From Certhia americana (lineage: Eukaryota > Chordata > Aves > Passeriformes > Certhiidae): a DNA stretch of 64,000 nt. The stretch's first letter is position 1, and the number at the start of each line of letters is the position of its first letter. Both the position numbers and the translations under genes were made by a program. The stretch spans positions 70,061,816 through 70,125,815 of the forward strand of contig CM031878.1 of the NCBI GenBank assembly GCA_018697195.1, written 5' to 3'. This document shows positions 36,265 to 49,200 of the stretch, piece by piece. Under the pieces are notes generated by a model, which was not told where the DNA came from, did not search any database, and saw only the letters and a program-made list of their open reading frames with translations.

Positions 36265-37254
36265 AACCTTGACATGACTTACCAACATCTAGAGAGAAGA
36301 TGGATGCAGCATTTATTGATACACAGCCCACCCAGTAGCTCTCTACTGAGTAAAACATGTGGTGTTTGTCTTCTGACCCTGGGGCCTCAAAATGCCTTCA
36401 TCACATACAGTGTGCCTGTGCGTTTTGTCACTTATTAACACTTAAATTAAGTTTCCTGGAAAAATTGTTGTTAAAAATGTATGTCTGACACAGTTTTAGA
36501 AGTCGAAGATGTCAAGGAATAATGAATTAATGGCAGCAGCAGCAGGCAATGAACATGTCCCAGAAACAGCAAAAGTGTCACTGGAGGCCTGAGGTGAACT
36601 ACATTTTAAGCTCTATCAGTTCCATTAATTTCTTTCAGTTAAGAAGGCAAACACACATTGAGCTTTGCTGAAGCCTGAAGAGCCAATCCCAGTGATGCAA
36701 TGCATCATATTTACATCATATTTAAGTGTAAAGAATGCAAGCACATTCAACTTTAATCCTAGCTTAAAAATATATATAGGCTAGAAGCCTGGTAATTTTT
36801 TTTCTGTCAGTATCACCTTTTGCTGAAAACCCAAGTTTGTTATAATATATTATTGGTGTTTTGGGACTAAGAAAAATCACAAAGAACAGAACTATTTTAT
36901 TAAAAGGGCATATTATATCAATTGCTTCCTAAATGCTGTTTGATGATATAAGAATGTTTTTTTTCTGAAAATACAATCAAATTGAAAGCTTTTATGTGAT
37001 TTGAAGCTTTTTTAAATTATTATTTAGTATCTTTGACAGGCTAAATCACACACAGGTGTTTCAGCATTATTAATTATCTACTGACTCACACTTTTAAACC
37101 TCCACCACATTAACACAAGAAACTTTTTGCCATAAACAGCAAATTTGATTAATACCTCCGTAGATACAGTTTTATATACTAAAGTTCAACATGTTACAGA
37201 TTAAGTAGAACATTTCCCTATGTTCATCATCTAATATTTGGTAAGGGAAAAAAG

Positions 37255-37278
37255 ATTTTGTGCTTTTGCAGAGTTTTC
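37255..37278. repeat. Perfect inverted repeat (10-bp stem, 4-base loop)
   Basis: TTTTGCAGAG, loop TTTT, CTCTGCAAAA. Short enough to occur by chance in 64 kb, but exact. Confidence 0.75.
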
Positions 37279-38825
37279 TCTGCAAAATGCCTGTGGGATT
37301 TGCACAGCTAACTTTAAACATGCACCTCCCTTTCAGATCTGTTGGCTATTTCTCAAAAAAACTCTGAAAAACCAAAAAGCTCAGGAAAATAAAACCACTC
37401 AGATGTTAGACCCAAATTTTGGAGAGTTTTTTATTTATTATGGTAGTGACAACAATTATCCAAATTAAAAAATCTCTCTTTAATTCTGCCTGAAGTATGT
37501 ATGGAGAGTTTCTTTGTAATTAATCTGGCATGTGGGAACTGAAAAGTAAATTGATCATGAATACAAAGGAAAACTCTTGGCTCTTCCTCTGCATCCCAGA
37601 GAGCAGAAATACTGAAACAACAGAAATAATACAACGCTATTTTTTCCCTGTTTTAATAATTATTTTCACAACAGTAGGATGTGGCACTAGACAACACTGC
37701 CAGTATTTTCAGTAACTCAGACACACTAATACCAAGCACTAGATTACAGAAATAAACCATCACTCTTCACTGTGAGGTTGAACCTTCATCTGTCTTCTGT
37801 CTCTTGTCCAGTTCACATCAGTGCCTTTAACATTTAGACAATGTATTCCTACTACAGACCAGATTTTCTTGGATTTTATCTCCTGTAATCGCTATATGCA
37901 GATAACTGTGTCAGCAACAGAGGCAGGAAGAAGAACATTCCTGCTTTCAAAATCCATTCAGCCATGACCACTCTTGTCTCCTTAGAGCAAAAAATTAACT
38001 GTCTGCAGGGAAAGGTGTAGGTGGGAAATGGAACTGCTGAGGAATGCAGGGAGGAACTGAGAGAACTTCCAACACAGGATTTCTGCCATTATGCTGCTCC
38101 TAAGGCCATGTAGCAGTAGCAATAAAATTCATTCAAGCAGAACACTGAAGTTCCTCCTGCCTGAATTCTTGGAATGAGGGATGTCTGAACAGCTACAATT
38201 TCTGTTTAAGACATGACTGAATACAGACTTCTGGAAAAAAGAAAAAGAAACACAACCAAACAATTTGAATTTTGATTGGTTTTGCTTCTCTCAGTTTTTT
38301 TAAACCTGTTCATAGTAATAATGAGGTTAACAGTACTACTAAAATGTTCTATATAAGAACATTGCCCAGAAAACATAATTAACCCTCAAAGGTGCTAAAG
38401 ACCCATTTAAGATTGAATCATGCATATCCTCTGCAGAGTAGCAACAACTTCCTACTCAGAAGTTATATCTTGTCAAATTCAGATATCTAATACATACTGA
38501 AATTATGACCCATTTTCCAACAGCAAGGCTTGCAACTTGATTTTGAGTTGTTCATACCAACTCCCAAACCCAGATATCTACTGATGTAAGCATTCACTTC
38601 AAAAACACCACACACCTGAAGTGTGGACTGAGTGGGCCTGGTCTAACTGATACATGACAAAGGTAATTCACTGAATACTAAATGGGTTTGTGTTCCTTAT
38701 ATCAAAGTCTCAGTAAATCTGATATCTTCAACAGAAAGAAAAGCTCTGAAAAGCAGAACAGATCCCTTTGTTTACTTCTAAAACCCACAGAGAAAACATT
38801 TGGTTTCTTCTGGGCTTTCTACTGA

Positions 38826-38939
38826 GAAAGAACACCAGAACAGGCTGCCCACTCCCATGTCATCTGCTCTGGCAGGGGGCTGGACTGGATGATGTCCAGA
38901 TGTCCCTTCCAATCCCAACCATTACGAGATTCTGTGATC
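38826..38939 (+). mobile_element. CR1 LINE 3' end fragment
   Basis: CCAGAACAGGCTGCCCA, GGGGGCTGGACTGGATGATG, CCCTTCCAATCCCAACC and the ending GATTCTGTGATC follow the CR1 3' order, with an internal deletion between the first two landmarks. The orientation is opposite to FBN2 transcription. Confidence 0.85.
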
Positions 38940-40002
38940 TGATTTCAATAGTCTCTGCAATGTAATGTGGAGTTTGGAAAGGCACTAAGTGCCACATCTA
39001 GCCCCTTCCTGCATGCAAGTGGGCTGGTAATTCACAACAGAGCAGACACGGTGTTACCAACCTGCTCACACCACAGAGCTCAGGTCAGGAGGAGTTACCA
39101 GTGCTCCGAGCTTAAAAGGAAATGTCTCAACTGTCAGAAGATAAAGATTCTGTGAAATAAAGAAAATCTGTCTTTCCCTTTTCCCCCAAGAAAGGCCAAG
39201 CATTTTTCATCTATGCCTTGCCATCACCTTGTAACACTGCATGCTAAACCCAGCTGATATAAATGCAAAATGAGCTTCCTATTTAACACTTCTATGTCAA
39301 AAATGTAGCAAAAATTACAGCTGTTTAAACTTCCTTTGTTTACCCATCACACAAAGTAGACTACGACATTGTTTCTAGGCTCCCCAGTGGAATTTAGCAA
39401 CATGGTTAAACGGTTAACTTCAAACTATTTGCCATAAGGAATATACTGACAGAAAAATAAAATTATTGTGGGCATGGGTGCTAAAGAGCACCACTGATCT
39501 CTCACATAATTCAAATTCAAATGAAGCCCCAGAAGCTATGCCAGGGTCATCCTGGCAGAGCAGTTTCAAGGATCCTTTGTATGTGGCCAAGTCATACAAT
39601 GGAGCTTGACTTGGAGATTGCAACATGCACCCCTTCTGTAGTGCACTGTTTCTGTTCCTGACACTGTTATGAAAAGAGTGTCTAAAACATATTAATTACT
39701 TCAAGATGAATGGCAAAACATAAACTGCTGCATGCAGGCAGAGGCCTAGCTCTGACACATAAGGAAACACAACATCAAATATTTTTCCTTAGTATTGATT
39801 AATAATCACTTTTTCCCAGCACTTAAGCTTTGTTCTCTAGGTCCACCAGCAAAAATCTAGAGGCAGCAAAGCAGACCTGGATCTCATCATAAAACACAGA
39901 CCACACACAAGAAAAACAGTGACGCTCCAAGGGCACTGCAAGGTTTCAGGGTGATTGTCAGAGGTGAGAGCTGTCACATTGCAAATTTCAGCCAGAGCTC
40001 AC

Positions 40003-40200
40003 CTTGGCAGGCCCCAGTGCGGATATTTGGGATGAAGCCACGGCGGCAGGGCTGGGGCTGGGCAGGGCACATCTCACAGGGGTGGCCCCAGGCCCGCCCC
40101 ACAGTAGCACAGCACAGGGACTTGGTGCACACAATCCCTGTCAGCTGGCCCTGGCACATCTGCTTGTTCACCTGTGTGAAACACGGGCCTGTCCTGTAAT
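40003..40200 (-). CDS. FBN2: FBN2 exon 6: hybrid domain 1
   Basis: This 198-base exon starts [18 protein letters not shown], passes through [17 protein letters not shown] and ends [14 protein letters not shown]. It carries nine cysteines, an odd number: the first hybrid domain of fibrillins keeps one unpaired cysteine thought to take part in intermolecular disulphides. It is among the most conserved exons of the gene. The acceptor is CTGCAG before ATTACAGG; the donor is GTGAGC. Confidence 0.97.
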
Positions 40201-43200
40201 CTGCAGGAAAAAAAGCAAAGCTCATTGTATTATACAAGGCACTGTAGTAGCAGCTAGAGAAGAAATTATTTTTTAATCCAGTAGATACCTACAATGAAAA
40301 TTTAAGCTATATCACTACTTACAGAAGTTGCATTACACTTTCCACTGAAGATAATACTTTTCAAGAGGCTACCATTCAATTTACATGTCTAAGAAAGATA
40401 CAACTAAATGAAAGGCAGCTGGACACAAAAGTGCTCTTCAGCATTGACAATGTATCCAGTAAAATCCACAGTAAGCAAAATAATTTTACAAAAAAATAAG
40501 AAGAACAACAGAAGATGAGATTAAGCAAACAAGGACTGGAAACCGGTTTTCTTGTTCCTAAACTACTTCATGGTGATTTATGGGAGCGAGCTACAGACCA
40601 CAGCAGGCACATATTTTTTCACTCCACATTGATCAAGATCCATGCCAGAAAGTGTCACAGAATCATCGTTCGTGCTGGAATGCCTGTTGCAAAATAGTGC
40701 TGCCTACAGAGGACTAATTGGCGAACCACCACTTATTTTCAGAAGAAAACCATGAGACAATACAACCAATCCAAGCTGTATGCAGTACACTGATTAAAGC
40801 ATAGAAACTATATGAAAATATACTTCTGGTAGAATTCCTGTGAATAGTTAGCTCAATAACACTCAACCTGTATAAAGAGAATTTTTTTTTAACATTATGA
40901 GTCAACACAAACTGGGATCAAAAATTAACTGAAATTCCCTAGGAATAAATAAGAAACAGTTCGTTGCTCTAAGCCGGATTTCACATCCTTATGGAAACTC
41001 TTAAAAAAAGTGAGGGGTGAAAAAAAGAAGAAAATGCAAAGCTTAGACTCAGTCACCTGAAAGAAGCCACAACAGTGGCATTGTTGCTGCTCCAGCTGCT
41101 GTTTCATCCTCTTCGTTTTTCCTACCTAAAGCAGTCTCCAATACCAATATGTGGGTAACACACTGTCTTGCACACACTTTCATTAGGGCACAGCTGGGCT
41201 CACAACCAAGATGCAAATGGGACAACCCTGCTTTCTATAACTTGATACTTTCACTCTGAGAAAAAATAAGAACTTTGACATCTTTGGAAAGCAAAAAAAT
41301 GAAAATGGTCTTCCCAGTGAGATGTTATACTAAGCTACCTGTGCTCTTAAAATGAAAGCTCAAACAGAAATAAATGTTCTGCTCCCTCTCTTTGGTAAGG
41401 GCCACTCTAAACACATTGATAGTCAATTTCAGCTGGGTTTTCACTTTAAATAAAGTTAACCAAGTAGACAAGTACAGAAATTCCTGATGATAAAAGAAGA
41501 TTAAAAGATCTTAAATACTCAATAAGGCCTGTGAACTTCAATATTTCTTGATCATCAATGCAAAATAGTCTTCAAAGTTACACTCTGAGCTTCCCCCTAT
41601 GACCATCAAGCCACAAAAATGGCACTTCAAGTAAAAGAAATACATTATAAAAAGAAAATCCTGTCCTTGCTCCACACCCTCAGATATGAGTTCAGTTCTC
41701 CAGATGATGAATGCCCTTTACAATGAAATCAAATAATGGCTTACTACACATCTTCAAATTCCCTTCTTGCGTTCAGCAAAACATCCCAGCTCACTTAGCA
41801 ATTCCTGTACAGGAAATAAATTGTTCTGCTGAACAGTATTGTATTTTTACAGCAGAGATTGTATCTGAGATACATTTTTTTGTAGGAATAGTCTTTGGAT
41901 ATCATGAAGGAATCACAGCAGAAGTAGATATTTAAACTATGTATTTCTTGCTTAATGGTAAGTGAGCCACAGGAATATCATGGCTCAAGATATTCTGCAT
42001 TAAGAAGCTTGGAATTCAATCAGAGGAAATTAAACTTGAAACTCAAACTAGAGTTGTGAATTGTATCTGTGTTCCAATACCTTCCCACAAGACACAAAAT
42101 GATTGTGTAAACTCTGTCAAAACTAGCAATGAGGAGTTTAGAGAGTGTGTTCAACAGAAAGTTTAGAGAATTTTCCAGACACCAAAGCATGTTTGTTCAA
42201 GAGAATATGAATGAGTCAGATACAAGAAAGAGTGATACCAATACACTATTGTTTACTATACCCCATTAAATAGAAATACATACTCTGGAAACCACCTGTG
42301 CACAGATACCTACCCATACTTTAATAAACAGAAAATGCATAAATCTAATGTTCAGATTCTGTAACCAACCAGTGTTTATTAGCATAACCCTACAGCATAG
42401 TATCTATTCAGAAATATGCTTTATAATAGTATTAGTAATTTAAAATAATATTGTAATTTAATATATTAGTCATTAAAAGTGAACTCATTTTAAAAGTCTT
42501 TTCATGTTCAGTTCATCCAGCATGTAACCCAAAGGTAAAGAGACTGATTTCTGGCTGCTCTTCTATACTACAAGGAAAATATAAGATTTTAAAATACCAA
42601 GTGAAGGCAAGCATATTCGGGTTAATGGCAAAGTTCAGCTGTTTACACAAAGATCTGTAGTCACACAGTAAATTTTACATGTGGGAAGCAAATGCAATAA
42701 AAATAGATGCTATTTTGAAGACACTTTGTAGCTTCAAATGAAGCTGTGGATTTGTTTCACACAGCCAGTCAGACTATATTATTATAGCGATTGATCAGAC
42801 CTCAAAAGCTCCCACTTACAAATCAATCATCTTTTCCATATGGGTTTGCTTGTCTTATTCTTAGGTGTTTCTTCATTTGTTCCTTTGCCAGAATTGCTGA
42901 TGGAAGAATTTTTCCAGAAAGAACATATGCTGAACATAAGTTATAAATCATTTGTTACTCTAGAAACAGTAACTGCTTTGGTGAACGAAAGTGATCTTCA
43001 GCACATGTGTTTTACAGTTTCATTCTTTAACTTCAGAAAATTACATTCAATATGCACAGTGACCTGAGGAATGACAACTTGTATCCAAAATTCAAATTGC
43101 TAATATAATTAAATTTAATGAGGAGTACCTTTTTCCCAGCATCAAGAAAAAAAATCAAACCATGGACTTCAATATTTATCTATGCTGCAACATTTCTATT

Positions 43201-46200
43201 CTGTCATAGAAGTATTTTAGTCTCAAATAGGACTATTCAACTATCATGATTCTTGGGATTTTTTTCATTAATTCCTTTTCAAATTCTAATTCAACCTGTA
43301 ACTAAAAAAGTCAAATTCACCTGAGCCTGAGACAAGGAGTTGCAATGTTGAGATTTCTAGTCTTGGTTCTGTGTCCATCTGTTTTAGTTTTCTTCCTGTT
43401 CCTCCGGCTAAAAAAATGATTCAGATGAAGGTGTGAAAAGCCTGCTGTAAACAGATATGGAATAGTCTGTCTGCCACACATCCTCTGTGTCTAACACCCA
43501 CTAGCTAAAAACCTGAAACACATTGTTTACATCCCAAATACCACCTACTGTCACTCAAGACAAAACAGTAAAATATTATTGTATGCATTTAAGGATCCAA
43601 TTTCTAACTGAATTTTGTGGCAACTTCTGCCCTAAAAAATTCCACTTCTTCCCAGGTAACATGAAAGACACAAAGCAAAGCATGAAGAAAACTAAAAAGG
43701 TAACTGCACATGTTGGAATGTTCATTGCAAGCTATCTGGAAGAATATTAAAATTTGAGTTTCCTTTTGTGGGAAAGCACATACTGAAATTTTAAATGAAA
43801 GCTCCCAATACCAAAATAGTGTTCCTGTGAGAAATCCAACAGGGGTGCAGTACCAGTCTCCTGCAAACAGCCTGCAGAAGGTAAAAGCACACACATTGTT
43901 ACAAATACTGTATTTCATGTTTGTGAGCTCTAGGAAGATTAAGCAGGAAGGAACAATTAAGTACCTTCCATTGTTTTTATTTTAAAAAATCCACAGAACC
44001 ATAGATAAATAAGGAAGCCATGCATCTGGAAACAGGCATTTTTAACTAGAAGCTACTTAGAAAATTGATATTTCTATTACTAAAAACAAAATAATGAAAA
44101 TGTGAAGCATGTTCATCAGTATGAATCACATCAGGAGTGAGTAGAGGAAGGTGTCTAAGATAGGCCTTCACAGCCCTGTCAATTAAAGACCTAATAGTTT
44201 ATTAGTGTGTTTCACTTACTTACAAAGCAAATTTGCCTTTCACTGGACTTTCTACAGAAACTTATTTCCCTAAGGAAGATCCAGGCAATATTAAGGAATA
44301 GAAAATAGAGAAAATAAGTAAGTTCAACTTCCATCACCTCACTTGCAGACTCAAGTAGAGGAAACAGGTTGTTGTTGTTATTATCATTATCTCAAAAATC
44401 CATTTCATACAGCAGCATTATTAAATGAACAACCCAAAGCATGGGACCTGAATGCTGGAAAGAAGTAAATGCTGTCAGCATTACCAGGAACTTCACTCTC
44501 TTCTGAAAGAGAAATCAACACAGTGGCTGAAAGCCCAAGAGACTACACTTTATGTCAGGGAACCTTCAGAGTGGAGACATTAAGTCTGTACTGGCAAAGA
44601 CCTGAGGTTAAATTTTAACTTTGCTGAAAGTTACTCCAACAGGAAACAAGACAGAGAAACAACTGTCTTTATTACAACTCTGATAGGTGGCATTTTTTCC
44701 CCATAATTTCTGTTAACACTCAGAGGTCTTCAGACAGCTGAAATATTTTTTTTTGCTGCTTGTTGCAGAACCTGCTTGTTGATTACTGAGGAGATTTTTC
44801 AATGGAACTGTTTGAATTTTCCCCTTTGCAACGTGAAATAATAATGTTCTGATAAATAAAAGTGTAACCAAGTTCCATCTTCCTGCAAGGGGAAATTCCA
44901 TGGTATTCCATGGATTCCTACCATGATACCACCAGGACTAGAAGAGCCCAGTTCTCTCATTGGTTCTGGATAATTGACAGCATTGCCCAGACTTTCCAAT
45001 GCAAGAAAGATCAGGGCTATCCTTGACAAACTTTTCATGAGAGTATGGAAGGGTTGGCAATACTCATAACTGTTCTTGGGTTCAGAGCACGAAGCTGAAA
45101 CTTATGCATATGTAAATATTATTTCTTCTTACTCAACTCCAACATCTGCAGATAATAAGGCACAGTAATGCAAAAAGATATTTAAACATTTTAAAAGGGC
45201 ATGTTATCTAAAATTTATCTTCCTTCAATATTTTCATCAACTTTACATGGAAATTTGCTGGGGTTTTACACAGGAAATCCTTAGCTGGCAACAGAATACA
45301 CAGTAAGGGACATTTCAAAGGTAACAAGAAGGTAGATGAATTGTACTTGATATAATCAAAAGAATTTTTTTCAAAGGTGACATCCAAAAAGTTATGGTAA
45401 AAAAGACTGCTGGCTGGAAATGAACAATGAGTCTCTAGGAATATGAAAGGGAGTTGGCAATGCTATTAATTTCTCTTGGAATAAATAGTCCATGGGCAGT
45501 ACTACTATTCAGACAGAGGAGTTCTTATAACCATGAACAGTAACATAAAAGCCTCCTTTCCTTGACTTTTTCTAAGAAACTTGTGTGTGAAGTCCTTAAA
45601 TAAATATTTAATAGCACCATGTTTATCATTAACATGAATGTCAATCACAGAAGTCTTCCAAACTTTTAAAATTGCTACTAACTTGAAGCTGGGACACATC
45701 CCCAGCAGGTTCTTTAGTCATTACCTGAAGTGATGACTACTATAAAGTTTATTTTCATATGTAATACAGAAGAAGAGCAGCTTAGTGGAAAATGGTTTTG
45801 AACATTAATGTTAAACATATCATAAAGGTTTGGACATTTTTATACAGCTGACAGCTTTCATTTCCAGGTTGAAATTTTATTACTGTTCTAGTGGTCCCAT
45901 ATGACCTTTTCTGACCAGCTCCTGTGATGCAAAACTTCCCATCACACAAACTCCTGTGACTGACTGGGTAACTTAACAGCTCACACTTGACAGCTGAAAA
46001 AAAAGTGGAGGGCAGATGTAAATTAAAGAAGGAAAAGCCACCAGTTCAGTGCAGGAATCTTTGTGGGCATAATAGCTTTTAGCAGAATTCCGTGTTCCAC
46101 CAGTATTTCTGGCACGTCCACTCTAGGCATATTCTCATTTTCCTCTGGCTGGAACAGCAGCAGCAGCTCTTTTCCAAAAACAGCAACTCCATGGTTCACA

Positions 46201-49200
46201 CAGATATTTTTATATAATTGGTATGACAATTTTAAGCAGATTGTTAGTGTAGCAATAACTGCAGATCTCAAAACTCTTAATAATTAAAAAGAAATCTGTT
46301 TTCACACACCTAAGCACATGGCAGAGAAAATGGCAAATAAACAGCAGAAAACCAACAATATTTCTGAAACAAAATGCAATTTTGTCAAATTGATCTGAAC
46401 ATTAAGAAAATGCTTCTAATACTTCAGGACAGAAAACATTTTGAAAAGTACACATACACACAGAGAAAAAACCACAGAAATAGAGAAACATGGAAATACT
46501 TTGCTTTTGTCATTTTTGGAATTCAGCACCTTCCAGAATTCAAATGTTTCCTTAAAAGCTTCTTGGAACAAAACGTTTCCATGTGTAACTGAAGTATCAT
46601 ACACTGACTTGTAGAATATTTCAAGCACAAAGTAAAAGCTGGGAGAGAAGTATTCCTGAATTTTGGTTCCAGCAAGATGTCCAGTTTTGGTTTGGTTGGA
46701 GCTCCTTGTACCTATTTCCTTATGCTTCCACAGGGCCTGATATTACATAAAGATGGCACCCAAGCTGGGACTAATGAAATCCCAACACTTAACACACAAT
46801 GAAATACTAATCCTCAAGCATTGATTTTGAGTAGTTTATACCAACTACACGAATCTGATGTTTGTACATCTTTACTTTACAATACCTAAAGCAGGAAAGG
46901 AACCCCTTCATGCTGCCTGCTGCTCCTTCCTCTCATGTTTCTCCTTCAAAAACACCTTACTCATCAGAACTTGGATACTGGAAAGCCAGACAGATGCACA
47001 TTAAGTTCTTAATCCCATGAATCAAGAAGCCAATACCTTACTCTGTGTGTGCAAAAATATGCTACTTTTCTTGATCGTAAGATGTAAACTTGAATTACAC
47101 TGTCCATAGACTTTTGGTTCCCTGCTACTCAGTTCATACTCTAAGGAACAGAATTCCAGAATCAGCGAGGAGGAAGACTTCAATTTTAAGATAGGACACT
47201 CTTGAGAGTACTGCTGAACAGTGTAAAGGGCACAGTGCAGGCTCCCACACTCCACCCTCACCCTCTGGAGTTGTTTCACTCCCCACAGTAAGGCTTTCAG
47301 AATGCACCCATACTCACAAAATGAGGAGGGGAAATATTTCATAACCAAACCCTGAGTAAATTAGAAAGGCATGGAAAAAAGGCAAAAGACGTTCTCACCA
47401 GACCAGAAACCATAATAAAACCACAGACCCTGGAGCTGAACGCAGTCTCATCAATTATTAAACTAAGCAGGAAAAACAACTGTTTCAAACATTACCCTTA
47501 AAAAAAATTTTAAATATATATCTATTTAAACTGCAAGAAATGTTTCCTCAGATGACTGTCTAAACTGCTGTGATAATTTCAGTTCATTATAAGCTAAAAA
47601 CCCAGCCTGCTATTTACTAAACTTCTATCCATGTAGAGGCAGAAGTACAGTTTCTGCTCTTCAGATTTTTGGGTGTTTAGCAAAACCAAAGAGCTTTAGA
47701 AATTTACCTCTTGGGCTTATACAAGATTTTCAGGGAGACATAAAGCTGAGTATCTTTTAACAACCAAAATATAAGAAAGAAGATCCTTTATATATGCTCT
47801 CAATACCGAAATAAATAAATTTAATTCTGTTTCTCATATAGCAAGTTACTAGTCTGAGATGGAACAAACCACCAGTTTACTTTTGGCACTCCATGATTTT
47901 GCAACCCTGGATGCAATGTGCTCTTGACTGGCTTCAGTAAACTGCCCTGATAATACCTGGATTACTCTTATCCATATATGTTTTATTATAGCAACTATCG
48001 ATTGAAAGATACTGCATTATTAATGCTTATGAAGCATATGGTTGAAAATTTAAAGCAGATCCAATTTACAGATTTTTAAGCCTTAACATTTAATTCAATG
48101 TAAGGGAGCTTGAAGCATAACAGACATAATGAAAAATATCAGGGTGTGCAAAGAACACAGGAGGAGAAAACACAAAAAAGAAAATTACTTCCATATATCT
48201 GGCATCTATTTAACCTTCAACCACAAAGTCACACAGAGTCCTTGGTTCTCCACAGTCAACCTCCTTCCTCAATATTGAGACAGTTTAATAAAACGCCTTT
48301 CTTATTAATCAAAACAAAATATCTTGAATGGCTACACCCTTTGAGAGAAAAGTAAACAAAACCAAAAAAAAAAAAACAACCCCTATTTCTTATTTTTCAA
48401 ATTCAGTGTTTCACGGATTACTGTTGATGTGTTATTGAATAATATGTAGTTTCTCTCTTCTGTTTCTTGTTCCACCACTGCAATATTCAAAGAATTATCC
48501 AAACCCCTCCTTTCACCCTCTCTCAGATCTAATATAGAACCTCTGTGTACACAGAACATAACAATTTCAGACATCCATAACCATTACAGAAATAAACTTC
48601 CAAAGTTCCTGAGTTTCCCAGATAATCTTTCAAGCTTCTTCTATGCAACACTTGTAAACTTATGAGGAAATTAATCTAATTTGTTCTAATACATTTTACA
48701 GTCGCAAAAAGTGAAAAATTTGATTCTTTCTTCCGTTTTCCAGTATTCCAAAACTGGGTTCTTTAGCTTATTTCTGCTTTTTCCAATTTTGCCTAGAATA
48801 CCTATATAAGCAATATATAATATTAGCACTTGCTGAATTTGTCAGAAAGTTTTCCTATTCACATAAATATTTCAGACATTTTTGCATTTTCTTTGTTAAA
48901 GACACTCCCTGTGGGCAAATGTCTCCATTTTTTCTGATCTCTAACTTTCCTAGACATCCTGAAAATAATATCAAGATTTTCTTTTTCCCCTGGGCATTTT
49001 ACAAATTAATTAGCTTAATAAAATTAATAATTTTTACTTTTCAGAAAATCTTTTTTCTTCAGAAACTCTAACAAAGCCATCATGGCCTTGCTCAGCTCTT
49101 GTATTTTTTCTCTCTCCAGGTAATTAAAAATAAGAATATGATATTTTAATGCATCTGACAAAGAGCAATATTTTCACTAAGAAAGGGAAAAGATAAGACA

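Larger units (their letters stand above)
35340..40002 (-). other. FBN2: FBN2 intron 6 (4.7 kb)
   Basis: Holds two plus-strand CR1 3' fragments (36201-36264 and 38826-38939) and a perfect 10-bp hairpin at 37255-37278. No other gene seen. Confidence 0.8.

Noticed and set aside
40640..40690. Possible minus-strand CR1 3' end (CACAGAATCATCG)
   Set aside because: Only about a dozen bases resemble the CR1 terminus and the rest does not follow.
46023..46271. 82-codon minus-strand open frame in intron 5
   Set aside because: The peptide looks non-random to the eye but matches nothing I know, and there is no convincing splice acceptor or donor or promoter. A protein search would decide.
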